A DNA stretch of 64,000 nt from Balaenoptera acutorostrata (GCF_949987535.1 NC_080073.1:24920116-24984115); one strand, 5' to 3'. Positions 39,215 through 51,316 are shown, numbered from the stretch's first letter. Program-made: numbers and translations. Notes: generated by a model from the sequence alone, not told the origin.

Positions 39215-39440
39215 CAGAGTCGGTGGTTATAATCCTGGGACTTGAAAGCAGGCCAGTCTGAGCTTGAATCCTCTTTACTGTTGACTAGTTCTGTTTTGTT
39301 AGGTGAGCTGTTTCTTAACTGCTCAGAAACTTCCTTTCCTTATCCATAAAATAGGAATAAAAATAGGACCTCTATCGTAGCATTTATTGAAGATTTTTTA
39401 AATAAAATGCATGTAAAGCTGGTAACACAGTGCTTGGTAC
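39215..39440 (-). repeat. MIR SINE, minus orientation
   Basis: 'tctgagcttgaatcctcttt', 'actgctcagaaacttccttt' and 'cataaaataggaataaaaat' form a reversed MIR. Confidence 0.65.
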
Positions 39441-39617
39441 AAATAAGCAGTCAGTATCTGGAAACCATTCATTTTTGTTTTTATTTTATTGTATCTTCCT
39501 AACTGTGCTTTTTGACACAAGATGCTCAACATCTCAGACCACCTGTTTTGCTCAGGTCTAATCGAGGGACTTGGACTGATTGACTTTTGCTTGTGGGGTG
39601 CATTGTTTCCTAACTGA

Positions 39618-39791
<174 letters not shown>

Positions 39792-42700
39792 TGACACCCC
39801 CGTGTGGTCAGAGCTGGCCACGAGCATCATGTCCTTTGCGGTGCTGGGGACTTGATGTCCTGGAAGGGTTGAGAGTAATGCAGAGCCTCTGCTAGATTCC
39901 ATACCCTGAACCCGGACAGCTACAGTGGGGGGCCCAGTTTAAAAGCACCCAATCTCCACTCTAATTTAGAAAGGGGCTGCCGTTAGATTGGAGAAGAGTT
40001 CTGATGGTGAAAGAACTACCTTGTGCACAGCACCTGGTATCTAAATCCAAACCACTTTTAGCACTTTAAGAGGAGGTGCTGGGTATGAAACTAACTTTTA
40101 CTTTTAGGAACATGACATATAAGAATCAGAAAACGCTGGTAGTTTTCAGTGCTTTTAAAAAATTACAAGTTAGTTCACGCTCTTCACAAAAATATGAACA
40201 ATTCAGGAGTGGAGAACATTTAAGTTCTCCATTTAAGCCAGTGGAGGCCCTACTGGCTCCCGTCCCATTCTCAGCAATAAACACTGTGCAGAAATTTTCT
40301 GGGGATGTACAAATATGCATCTTTTTGCAAAAAGTAGATCATAATTTATATATATTAATATATTATGTATTTGTATATGTATTAGTTTTGTGACCTGTTT
40401 TTGTCACTTAAATATATTTCTTGCACAAATTTCAATGCTACTTAATATAGATTTACCTTGTAATTCTTTTTTTTAAACACCTTTATTGGAGTATAATTGC
40501 TTTACAGTGGTGTGTTAGTTTCTGCTTTATAACAAAGTGAATCAGCTATGTGTATACATATATCCCCATATCTCCTCCCTCTTGCGTCTCCCTCCCACCC
40601 TCTCTATCCCACCCCTCAAAGTGAACACAAAACACTGAGCTGATCTCCCTGTGCTATGCGGCTGCTTCCCACTAGCTATCTATTTTACATTTGGTAGTGT
40701 ATATATGTCCATGCCACTCTCTCACTTCGTCCCAGCTTACCCTTCCCCCTCCCCGGGTCCTCAAGTACATTCTCTACATCTGCATCTTTATTCCTGTCCT
40801 GCCCCTAGGTACTTCAGAACCATTCTTTTTTTTTTAAGATTCCATATATATGTGTTAGCATACAGTATTTGTTTTTCTCTTTCTGACTTACTTCACTCTG
40901 TATGACAGTCTCTAGGTCCATCCACCTCACTACAAATAACTCAGTTTCGTTTCTTTTTATGGCTGAGTAATATTCCATTGTATATATGTGCCACATCTTC
41001 TTTATCCATTCATCTGTCGATGGACACTTAGGTTGCTTCCATGTCCTGGCTATTGTAAATAGTGCTGCAATGAACATTGTGGTACATGACTCTTTTTGAT
41101 TTATGGTTTTCTCAGGGTATATGCCCAGTAGTGGGATTGCTGGGTCATATGGTAGTTCTATTTTTAGTTTTTTAAGGAACCTCCATACTGTTCTCCATAG
41201 TGGCTGTATCAATTTACATTCCCACCAACAGTGCAAGAGGGTTCCTTTTTCTCCACACCCTCCCTAGCATTTATTGTTTGTAGATTTTTTGATGATGGCC
41301 ATTCTGACCAGTGTGAGGTGATACCTCATTGTAGTTTTGATTTGCATTTCTCTAATGACTAGTGATGTTGAGCATTCTTTCATGTGTTTGTTGGCAATCT
41401 GTATATCTTCTTTGGAGAAATGTCTATTTAGGTCTTCTGCCCATTTTTGGATTGGGTTGTTTGTTTCTTTAATATTGAGCTGCATGAGCTGCTTGTACAT
41501 TTTGCAGATTAATCCTTTGTCTGTCGATTGATTTGCAAATATTTTCTCCCATTCTGAGGGTTGTCTTTTCATCTTGTTTATGGTTTCCTTTGCTGTGCAA
41601 AAGGTTTTAAGTTTCATTAGGTCCCATTTGCTTATTTTTGTTTTTATTTCCATTTCTCTAGGAGGTGGCTCAAAAAGGATCTTGCTGTGATGTATGTCAT
41701 AGAGTGTTCTGCCTATGTTTTCCTCTAAGAGTTTTATAGTGTCTGGCCTTACATTTAGGTCTTTAATCCATTTTGAGTTTATTTTTGTGTATGGTGTTAG
41801 GGAGTGTTCTAATTTCATTCTTTTACATGTAGCTGTCCAGTTTTCCCAGCACCTCTTATTGAAGAGGCTGTCTTTTCTCCATTGAATATTCTTGCCTCCT
41901 TTATCAAAGGTAAGGTGACCATATGTGTGTGGGTTTATCTCTGGGCTTTCTATCCTGTTCCATTGATCTATATTTCTGTTTTTGTGCCAGTACCGTACTG
42001 TCTTGATTACTGTAGCTTTGTAGTATAGACTGAAGACTGGGAGCCTGATTCCTCCAGCTCCGTTTTTCTTTCTCAAGAAATTGCTTTGGCTATTCGGGCT
42101 CTTTAGTGTTTCCATACAAAGTGTGAAATTTTTTGTTCTAGTTCTGTGAAAAATGCCATTGGTAGTTTGATAGGGATTGCACTGAATCTGTAGATTGCTT
42201 TGGGTAGTGTAGTCATTTTCACAATGTTGATTCTTCCAATCCAAGAACATGGTATATCTCTCCATGTGTTTGTTTCATCTTTGTGTTTGTATCATTTTAT
42301 CTTCCAGGTCATTTATCTGTTCTTCTGCCTCAGTTATTCTGCTATTGGTTCTTTCTAGAGAATTTTTAATTTTATTTATTGAGTTGTTCATCATTGTTGG
42401 CTCTTTCGTTCTTTTAGGTCCTTGTTAAATGTTTCTTGTATTTTCTCCATTCTATTTCCAAGATCTTGAATCATCTTTACTATCATTACTCTGAATTCTT
42501 TTTCAGGTAGACTGCCTATTTCCTCTTCATTTGTTTGGTCTGGTGGGTTTTCACCTTGCTCCTTCATCTGCTGTGTGTTTCTCTGTCTTCTCATTTTGCT
42601 TAACTTACTGTGTTTGGGGTCTTCTTTTCACAGACTGCAGGTTCATAGTTCCCGTTGATTTTGGTGTCTTCCCCCAGTGGCTAAGGTTGGTTCAGTGGGT

Positions 42701-43084
42701 TGTGTAGGCTTCCTGGTGGTGGGGACTGGTGCCTGTGTTCTGGTGGATGAGGCTGGATCTTTCTGGTGGGCAGGACCACGTCCGGTGGTGTGTTTTGGGG
42801 TGTCTGTGACCTTATTATGATTTTAGGCAGCCTCTCTGCTAATGGATGGGGTTGTGTTCCTGTCTTTCTAGTTGTTTGGCATAGGGTGTACCACACTGTA
42901 GCTTGCTGGTCGTTGAGTGGAGCTGGGTCTTAGCGTTGAGATGGAGATCTCTGGGAGAGCTTTCGCCATTTGATATTACGCGGAGCTGGGAGGTCTCTGG
43001 TGGACCAGTGTCCTGAACTCGGCTCTCCCACCTCAGAGGCACAGGCCTGACACCCGGCTGGAGCACCAAGACCCTGTCAGCCAC

Positions 43085-43223
43085 ATGGCTCAGAAGAAAA
43101 GGGAAAGAAAAAAAAGAAAGAAAGAAAGAAGGAAGGAAGGGAGGGAGGGAGGGGGGAAAAGAAAAGTTAATAAAATAAAAAAATTTTTTTTATTAAAAAA
43201 AAAAGTAATTTAAAAAAAGGAAG
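43085..43223. repeat. Purine-rich low-complexity tract
   Basis: A nearly uninterrupted run of A and G with AAAG, GGAA and GGGA units, then a short A/T block (43165-43205). It belongs to the L1 5'UTR. Confidence 0.85.
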
Positions 43224-43239
43224 AAAGAAAGAAGAGAGC

Positions 43240-43563
43240 GGGCTTCCCTGGTGGCGCAGTGGTTGAGAATCTGCCTGCTAATGCAGGGGACACGGGTTCG
43301 AGCCCTGGTCTGGGAAGATCCCACATGCCACGGAGCAGCTGGGCCCGTGAGCCACAATTGCTGAGCCTGCGCGTCTGGAGCCTGTGCCCCGTGACGGGAG
43401 GGGCCGCGATAGAGAAAGGCCCGCGCACCGCGATGAAGAGCGGTCCCCGCACCGCGATGAAGAGTGGCCCCCGCTTGCCGCAACTGGAGAAAGCCCTCGC
43501 ACGAACCGAAGACCCAACACAGCCAAAAATAAATAAATAAATAAATAAATAAATAAGAAAATC

Positions 43564-43594
<31 letters not shown>
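43240..43594 (+). mobile_element. CHR-type SINE nested in the L1 5'UTR
   Basis: The head 'gggcttccctggtggcgcag', box-B-like 'gggttcgagccctggtctgg' and the 'cgcgatgaagag' repeat variant are followed by 'aataaataaataaataaata' and an A-tail of about 26. An exact duplication gaaagaagagagc is found at 43227-43239 and 43595-43607. This is the youngest-looking SINE subtype in the window and the main support for a cetacean source. Confidence 0.95.
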
Positions 43595-43597
<3 letters not shown>

Positions 43598-45344
43598 AGA
43601 AGAGAGCAACCAAACCAGAAAAACAAATCCACCAATGATAACAAGCGCTAAAAACTATACTAAAAAAAAAAAAAGGACAGACAGAACCCTAATACAAATG
43701 GTAAAAGCAAAGCTATACAGACAAAATCACACAAAGAAGCATACACATACATATACACTCACAAAAAGAAAAAAAGGAAAAAAAAAGATATCTATATATA
43801 TTAAAAAAAAAAAGTAAGAGAGCTACCAAATCAATAAACGAATCTACCAATGATAATAAACTCTAAATACTAAACTAGGATAAACATAAAACCAGAAACA
43901 AATTAGATGCAGAAAGCAAACCCCAAGTCTACAGTTGCTCCCAAAGTCCACCACCTCAATTTTAGGATGATTTGTTGTCTATTCAGGTATTCCAGAGGTG
44001 CAGGGTACATCAAGTTGATTGTGGAGATTTAATCCGCTGCTTCTGAGGCTGCTGGGAGAGATTTCCCTTTCTCTTCTTTGTTCGCACAGCTCCTGGGGCT
44101 CAGCTTTGGATTTGGCTCTGCCTGTGCGTGTAGGTCGCCTGAGGGCGTCTGTTCTTCGCTCAGACAGGACAGGGTTAAAGGAGCAGCTGATGAGGGGACT
44201 CTGGCTCACTCAGGCTGGGGGGAGAGAGGGGTACGGAATGTGGGGCGACCCTGTGGCATCTGAGGCCAGCATGACATTGCAACAGCCTGAGGCATGCCGT
44301 GTGTTCTGCCAGGGAAGTTGTCCCTGGATCACGGGACCCTGGCAGTGGCGGGCTGCACAGGCTCCCGGGAGGGGCGGTGTGGAGAGTGACCTGTGCTCGC
44401 ACACAGGCTTCTTGGTGGCTGCAGCAGCAGCCTTAGTGTCTCATTCCCATCTCTGTTGTCTGCACTGGTAGCCGCGGCTCACGCCCGTCTCTGGAGCTCA
44501 TTTAGGCAGTGCTCTGAATCCCCTCTCCTCGCGCACCCTGAAACAATGGTCTCTTGCCTCTTAGGCAAGTCCAGGATTTTTCCCGGACTCCCTCCTGGTC
44601 ACGCAGCCAACCCCAGTCCTCTCCCTGGGATCTGACGGAAGCCTGAGCCTCAGCTCCCAGCCCCCGCCTGCCCCAGCGGGTGAGCAGACCAGCCTCGGGC
44701 TGGTGAGTGCTGGTCAGCACCGATCCTCTGTGCAGGAATGTCTCCCCTTTGCCCTCTGCACCCCTGTTGCTGCGCTCTCCTCTGCTCCGAAGCTTCCCCC
44801 CTGCCACCCCCCACCCCCCGTCTCCGCCAGTGAAGGGGCTTCCTAGTGTGTGGAAACTTTTCCTCCTTCACAGCTCCCTCCCAGAGGTGCAGGTCCTGTC
44901 CCTATTCTTTTGTCTCTGTTTTTTCTTTTTTCTTTTGCCCTACCCAGGTACATGGGAAGTTTCTTGCCTTTTGGGAAGTCTGAGATCTTCTGCCAGCGTT
45001 CAGTAGGTGTTCTGTAGGAGTTGTTCCACATGTAGATGTATTTCTCTTGTATTTGTGGAGAGGAAGGTGATCTCCATGTCTTACTCCTCCGCCATCTTGA
45101 AGGTTTCCTACCTTGTAATTTTTAATGACTGCATAATATTCCCTTTTATGAATCTCTGCACTTCATTTAGCCATCTATTTATTAATAGATGCTTAGGTTT
45201 TTCCTCATTTTTCATTGCAGTCTTTAAAAATAATAGGCTTAGTACCCCTTCAATGTAATATGTGAATATTAGGTATATGAATATCAAGTATAATACTTCT
45301 CTTATTTTAATATTGAATATAATAAATATAGACCATAGCATGGA

Positions 45345-45685
45345 AGTTGGCAAACTTTTTCTGTAAATGGCCATATAATAAATACTTTAGGCTTTGCTCT
45401 TCATACAATCTCTGTTAAAACTACTCATCTCTGCCCCTATGATATGAAAACAGCTACAGACTATATGTAAACAAGTGGACATGGCTGTGTTTCAGTAAAA
45501 CATTATGTGTGAACACTAAAATTTGAACCTCATGTAATTTTCATGTGTTACAAAATATTCTTTTTAGATTTTTTTCAATCATTTAAATATGTAGAAACCA
45601 TTCTTGGCTTACAAGCTTTACAAAAATAGACATTGGGACCAATTTGGCCTGTAAGCCATAGTTTGGCAACCACTGCCATAGACTA
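45345..45685 (+). repeat. MER3-like hAT DNA transposon
   Basis: 'ttggcaaactttttctgtaa' starts the element and 'gccatagtttggcaaccact' ends it, with 'aatactttaggctttgctct' and 'tggctgtgtttcagtaaaac' inside. It is an ancient non-autonomous element; family name from memory. Confidence 0.75.
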
Positions 45686-46275
45686 TATTTTAGAGAAAGC
45701 GTGTTTGTATGTGTCTGTGTGTGTGTGAGTATACTCACCCATGGAAAAGGTCTCCTTTCTACCTTAATCTCTTTCTATTTAAAATTTTTTTTATGAGTTT
45801 GGGGAATGGGAGTGTACAATTTAAATATGAGTGTTAAAATTGAGTGTACATGTACAACTGACTATGTTTGCTTAGCTGGAAAAGTGACTTTGGGGTAGAT
45901 CTCAAGGGTCACTCATAGTGGGTTATTTCTGGGCCTCTAAAGTGAGTACGACTTAGTCAGGACTCAGGAGTTTTAGTAATGGGTCCCATTTGGGTTTGAG
46001 AGATAATAGGGGATAGCACCTTAGCAAACTGCTAAAATCCACCTTCACTACCCAAGACAAGCAGGCTTCAGCAGCCCAGCCTAGGTCTAAATTGCATTAG
46101 AGAAGTTTCTCCCATATTGGGCCAGCTTTAGTTGACTCTATATCTTTCCTGATATTTTTTACTTGGTCTCACTTTGTACTCTCCAGCCAGAGAGAGCTGG
46201 AGAGTTTATTAGTTGTATTTTTATTGGTTTTATTTCTGTCCTCAAAGATCTTAGGAGAAAGAGACAGGAACATAA

Positions 46276-46326
46276 GCATGCGCACGCGCGCGTGCACGCT
46301 CGCACACACACACACACACACACACA
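46276..46326. repeat. Alternating purine-pyrimidine tract (GC/CA)n
   Basis: The tract runs gcatgcgcacgcgcgcgtgc and then through acgctcgca into (CA)11. The alternation is broken only once, at 'gctcgc'. Confidence 0.95.
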
Positions 46327-46494
46327 GTGGGAGAGACCTTATTATCCTTAACATAGAGTGGGGTCAGATACCAGTTTCTTTTCAATCGAAGCTCTCTGCT
46401 TCTGGTTTTATAGGTTTGGGTAGTTTTATAATTAAGTTTTATAATGAAGAAGAAGGTGAATCCTAAGTACGTCGACCTAAGTAAGTAATCTTAA

Positions 46495-46650
<156 letters not shown>

Positions 46651-46724
46651 TAATTGCATCCTAATTTGGCTCAAAATTTTAATTTTTTTGAAGAACCTTT
46701 AAAGAGTGGAATCTTGTAACTCCC

Positions 46725-46925
46725 AAGTCATTCCAAATAATTGTTCCTAGACAGTTCTTTGTTGTGGGCTGTCCTGTATGTATTGTAGGACACTGAGCAG
46801 CGTTCCTGGCCTCTACCCACTAGATGCCAGGAGAATCCCTCCCACTTTGTCACAAACAAGTCCCCAGATATTGCCGAATGCCCCTGGGGGGGCAAAATCA
46901 TCTTAGAGTTGTGAATCCTTGATTT
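46725..46925 (-). repeat. MER20-like hAT DNA transposon
   Basis: 'ttctttgttgtgggctgtcc', 'ggcctctacccactagatgc' and 'gaatgcccctgggggggcaa' match, in reverse, the short MER20-type hAT element. It starts 90 bp after the exon. Family name from memory. Confidence 0.8.
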
Positions 46926-47689
46926 AGAGACCACAGATATTTAATATTGTGTTAAGTAAGATACACTGAAAATTCAGCAATTCAAGATTCTAGTCAACGT
47001 ATATGCTTTTGACTAAGATTTTCTTGTAAATGTAAAATGGTTTGATATTATTGTGTTTTAAACTCTAACCTCTATTCTTGCTGCAGTTTTGGCATTTATG
47101 CATGTTTTATATCGCTTCATTGCGTCTCACTTATTTACATTCACAAGTAGTATGCATCCCCTACAGAGATTCATTTTTGAAAATTGGAAGCTCCAGAATC
47201 TTGCTACTTTCAGGCCTCATTACTCTTAAGGGATAGAAAAGGTTTTGGGGTTTTTTGTTTAGTTTTTTTCTTTTAAATAAGAAAAATAGAACAAGCATCA
47301 TATTTGATAGTGTTGAGGAGTTTGTGTTACAGAACCCTTTAAAAAAACTGTAAAATTTGTGTTCCTTCTCTCTACATTTTAAAAGAAATAAATAATTGTG
47401 TTAGACATTAAAAGATAAGTAGAATAACTCTTTTCCCTAATATTCATTCCTCCTTTATAATTTTTATAAGAAAAATTGTTTCCCTTTTAGCTGATATTGT
47501 CATGAGATTGGTATTAATATCAACTTATATAAAATAATTTCATACTTTTCTATGGTGTTAATGGTTTTAATACAGATAGAACATAGAAGATAATAACATA
47601 TTAATTCATATCAACATGATTGTGGCCTGCGTTGTATTTTTTTAAATATGAAATTCCTCTGCAGCCTCATGTTGTCTTATTTTCCTGCT

Positions 47690-47960
47690 CATGGTAAGTT
47701 AGCTACACTAACTTTTCAGTTCCTTGAACCTCTTTTCAATTCCTTAAATCAGCGAAACTATGGACCACATCAGGGCCTTTGCATATGCTGTTCCCTGTTT
47801 GCAGCTGTCTTTTCCTCCCACTCTTTGCTTTGCTGACTTCTACTCATCTAAGGTTTTTGCTGGATTCCCCTGTCTTATTCACTCTTCCCATCTTAAACTT
47901 CTTATTTATAGAATTTAACTGTTGATAATTAGTGTTTATTTGTGTTCAATTAACAAACAA
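47690..47960 (-). repeat. L2 fragment, minus orientation
   Basis: 'cagggcctttgcatatgctg', 'ttccctgtttgcagctgtct' and 'ctactcatctaaggtttttg' are characteristic reversed L2. Confidence 0.8.
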
Positions 47961-48829
47961 CAGTTTCCTCTTCAGACTTTAAATCCTATGGAGGCAGGAG
48001 ACTGTTTTTTTTTTCCCACTGTGGGATACCCCGAACTAGACCTAATCGCCTCTGCTAAATTTATTATTGTGTGAAACAACGTATGTACATCCGTGATAAC
48101 CAGCCTAGCTTCCTTAAAGAACTGTCTTAGAGATTGAATCAATTAAAGCTTTAAAGTTTCAGGTTCTGGGTGCCAAATGCTTAGTGCACCAGCTGAGTTA
48201 AGAGTCCAGATGGAATTGATGTCTATTAGGAACTTTATCTCAGATTCTTCTCTTGTTTTAGGCCTTTTTTTCCTTTTCTTTTTTCTTTTTTTCTTCAGTC
48301 CTCTAGGGTCCCATAGTGGTTAGGGTTTGGGAGAGGCTCACTGAACTCCATGTGGGAACTAGTCATTATTCTTAAAACCCTTCTACTCCATAGTCTCTAC
48401 ATTGATCCTTGTCTTTTAAATATAGTCATGTCTTCGGAATATAATGGATACAGAAGCCAGTTTAAATCCATACCCTTTGACTCCAAGCTGCAATTGTGAG
48501 AAACATTAAATTGGATATTATCGTCATAGGTTACAACTCTGAGTTCCCTGCCTGCTGGTTAAGCATTCTGGTCTACGTTCCTGACGGTACTCTCAGGAAG
48601 AAGCTATATAGCTAATAGGGTTAGATTGTTTGGTATTAATTTTGCTAAGTTCACTGCTCAACTAAACTTGCTTCTGATCAAGAGTGTACTCCTCATCCCA
48701 GCAAATGATAATTTTAAAGAGATATGCTCTTGGGAAATCTCTCCATCTTCCACCTTATGCTCAGAGAGAGATTTTTGTAGCCGCCCGTTTACCCCACCCA
48801 CGTCACCACCAGCATCATCAAAATAATAG

Positions 48830-49060
48830 CCTATATTTATTGCGCTCTTTTATGCAACAGCCACCTCCCTAAGCACTTTACCTATGTTATCTGTCCACAG
48901 TTCTTCCTGACAACCATCATGTGAATGGTGAGATTGGTACCCTCATTACCTCCACTTATGCACCCGACCCTCAGGCAGAGAGAGGTTTAGTAACTTGCCC
49001 AAAGCCACACAGCCAGGAAGTAGCAGAGCACAGATGTGAACCCTAGCTGTCATTAGGAAC
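48830..49060 (+). repeat. MIR SINE, well preserved
   Basis: 'ctatatttattgcgctcttt', 'cctaagcactttacctatgt', 'aacttgcccaaagccacaca' and 'gccaggaagtagcagagcac' form a clear MIR. Confidence 0.85.
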
Positions 49061-49104
49061 AGTTTAACTTTTGGCTAACACCTTTTTGTTGTTGTTTTTT
49101 GTGG

Positions 49105-49345
49105 GATACCTCACTGCATAGTCTCAGTGTGTGCCCTCCAGTTTGGCTGCTACTGGCTACATGTTACCAGTTAAATTCAAGTTCATTACAATTAAAAACT
49201 CAAAAACTCAGTTCCTCGGTTCCACTCGCCATGTTTCAAGGGCTCAAGAGCTGCGTGTGACCAGCAGCTGCCATATTGGACGGTGCAGATACAGAGCATT
49301 TCCTGCGTCACAGGACGTGCTCCTGGACAGCACTGGTGTAGGGTA
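49105..49345. repeat. hAT-type DNA transposon, diverged
   Basis: 'tttggctgctactggctaca' at the left and 'gctgccatattggacggtgc' with 'ggacagcactggtgta' at the right. Same family as 62735-62935 and 653-800. The open frame 49131-49415 is non-coding. Confidence 0.7.
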
Positions 49346-49530
49346 TTCAAACAGTATTACCAAGAATAGTGCAGCTTGGCAGAGAACCAAGCACCTATGG
49401 GTTATTCAGGAGTAGATGTTTGGGCCAAGACCCAGAAGATCCTGATTCACTGAGTCCAGGGCAGCCCCTAGAAATGAGTACATCTTTAAAAGGCTGCCCA
49501 GGTGGTTCTCACACATAACCTCATCTACAA
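49345..49530. repeat. MER5A-like hAT fragment
   Basis: 'cctgattcactgagtccagg' and 'ggctgcccaggtggttctca' follow the MER5A pattern (gattcagtaggtc, then ccaggtgattct). Confidence 0.6.
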
Positions 49531-49964
49531 GTGGTGACTACTAAAGAGATTAGCATCTCTTAGAAAATGACACGTGCCACAGGGCTGCAGCAGAGAGCTC
49601 CACATTCCACTGCTTGTGGGTAGAAAAGCACTTCTTTTCCAAAACTACAGTAACTGATGATCTACCCATACATAACACGTAATAAAATGTGCATAAATGT
49701 GAAACCCTCTGATCTTCCCTCCCTAGTTAAGTGTTGAAACAGGAAGTCAGTGGTGTAATTTCAAAGTCTTCTTCATGTCTCTTTTAAGCTGAAAACATTC
49801 TGAGCTCAAAATATGCTAATGGCTTTAAAACATTTCATTCAGATAATCTGCCAGACACATTTTTACATTTTCTAACTTTGCCTATAATCAGGATGGAAAA
49901 CTTACACACTCAACCACCTCTTTCCGCCTTCTCAAAGACACGTTAAATCTCATTTCTTTGTGCT

Positions 49965-50280
49965 GTTGTTCGTTCATTCATTCAACACACATTTTTGGAG
50001 CACATACAATGAAACAGGCCGCGTTCTACACGCTGGATATACAAGCAGAAGTCCTCATGGGGTTTCCATTCTAGTGTTGTATGTCTGGGCATGTGCGGTG
50101 CCCCTCCTGCAAGGAGAGGGAGACAAAACCCCCAACCAATAAGTAAGATGTGTACTGTGTGGGATGGTGATAAATGCTAACAACAAAAATAAAGCAGGTA
50201 AGGGGGATTGTGAATGTTGAAGGAGGTATTGCAGTTTTTAATACGGTGGACAGAGAAAGCCTCACTGAGAAGGTGATGGC
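49965..50280 (+). repeat. L2 3' part
   Basis: 'ttcgttcattcattcaacac', 'tttttggagcacatacaatg', 'tctacacgctggatatacaa' and later 'ctcactgagaaggtgatggc' keep L2 order over 300 bp. Confidence 0.8.
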
Positions 50281-51253
50281 TATTGATGTCTTTGCATAAG
50301 TGAAATACATTTCCCCTCGAGCTCTCCCTAGTAGCCTCTACCTCAAGAATGTCTGCTATTCACATATCCCGAAAAGGAAAATTTGGGGGTTATCTCAACG
50401 GTCCTCAATTTTCCATCTAGTAATTACCAAAGTAACTGTCTCAGTACAAGCCCTGGCTGCACTTGACATCACCTCCCTGGTGCCCTGGCAGACGACTTCG
50501 CATGGTGAATCCTGCTAGGTCTCGCCTTTCATTAGCCACGGTGACAGGGCTGTAGTTTGTCATGCTTCCCACCAGCCTTGGGACTGCTCTAGAGAGGAGA
50601 AGGTTAGTGAGCAGACCTGTGACTCCAGGAAATTTAAAACAGCCTTCTTAAGAGCCAGAAGCTTTTGAAATGTGCAATTAAAGAGTGTATGTGTGCCCAG
50701 AGACCTTTTAAAAAAGATACGGCTAACCAAAAATAACTTTCCTTCCTGGGTGTCAGCCTCCTAGTGCAGGGCTATGTGGAGACACGGAGATTTTTTCTCC
50801 TGTTTGTTTGTTTTATTTTTTAAATTTTTATTTATTTATTTATTTGTATAACATTTTTGATAGAAAAGAAATAGGGCAGATGGAGAAGCTGTGGCAAGGG
50901 CGGGAGATGGGAAGTATAATTAGGAGAGTTGAAAGAGTCTGAACATAGAATGACATTCACTGCCGGGGATAATCGGGGAAATTCCAATGAGCTTCCCAAT
51001 TACAGAGAAATGCCCAAACCCGAAATAAAATTTGGAGTTTGTGTACAAAATGTTATTTGTGAATGTTATCAAGAAAACTCAATAAAACCGTAGGTAGCAT
51101 GTTTGGAAGCTGTATATCTATTAATTTATTTTAAATAAGACGACTGAATTTGGAGCCATCTGGCTCTTATTACTGTTTAGTTTAGGTTTTTTTCTTTTTC
51201 CTTAAATATTCTAAGCCACATGTCCTAAACTTTTTTTAAACATTAAGTTTTAG

Positions 51254-51316
51254 CAGCAGACATATCTGGGCAATTCCACAAATTGTTAGAAGATGCAAAT
51301 GAACAGGAAAAATCAG
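51254..51316 (+). other. MAGI1: Candidate MAGI1 cassette exon, 63 nt, phase 1-1
   Basis: The segment is bounded by an AG acceptor ('acattaagttttag', ends 51253) behind a T-rich tract (51215-51239) and by a good donor context, 'aatcag|gtgaat' (51317-51322). It is a multiple of three. Joined in phase 1 to the exon at 46544 and the exon at 51926, it is open and inserts 21 residues: A, then ADISGQFHKLLED and ANEQEKS, before the GKPFF of the PDZ exon. A second AG at 51255-51256 would remove one residue (Ala). The inserted peptide is hydrophilic with a helix-like LLEDANEQEK. I do not remember this peptide from MAGI1, so it may be a rare or lineage-specific exon or a chance open segment. Sequence evidence alone cannot decide. 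Confidence 0.4.

Larger units (their letters stand above)
40466..45108 (-). mobile_element. L1 retrotransposon, internally deleted, with 5'UTR
   Basis: On the minus strand the element starts at 45108 with the L1 5' end (complement of 'gccatcttgaaggtttcc'), continues through a long GC-rich 5'UTR (about 42600-45108), enters the start of ORF1 (42391-42594, MRRQRNTQQMKEQG with LPEKEFRVMIVKM), then jumps near 42290 to ORF2 after the reverse-transcriptase core (41264-42265) and ends with the C-terminal part (40814-41236) and 3'UTR. Most of ORF1 and the first half of ORF2 are deleted. The duplication taccttgtaatt at 40454-40465 and 45109-45120 shows one insertion event. It is antisense to MAGI1. Confidence 0.93.
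42600..45108 (-). promoter_or_regulatory. L1 5'UTR (internal promoter region)
   Basis: This GC-rich, CpG-containing block (for example around 44020-44860) lies where the L1 promoter is expected, ahead of the ORF1 start at 42594 on the minus strand. It is interrupted by a SINE at 43240-43594. Open frames seen on both strands here (for example 44019-44471) are non-coding 5'UTR. In human L1 the 5'UTR also has antisense activity; whether it exists in this lineage is unknown. Confidence 0.6.

Noticed and set aside
41264..42265. 333-residue minus-strand open frame
   Set aside because: It is the C-terminal half of L1 ORF2 in an internally deleted element; no start, reverse-transcriptase core or endonuclease.
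43193..43644. Open frames over the SINE at 43240
   Set aside because: SINE translations, repeated almost identically at 57461-57839 and 59795-60106.
44019..44871. Several overlapping open frames on both strands in GC-rich DNA
   Set aside because: They lie in the L1 5'UTR; high GC reduces stops. No recognisable protein.
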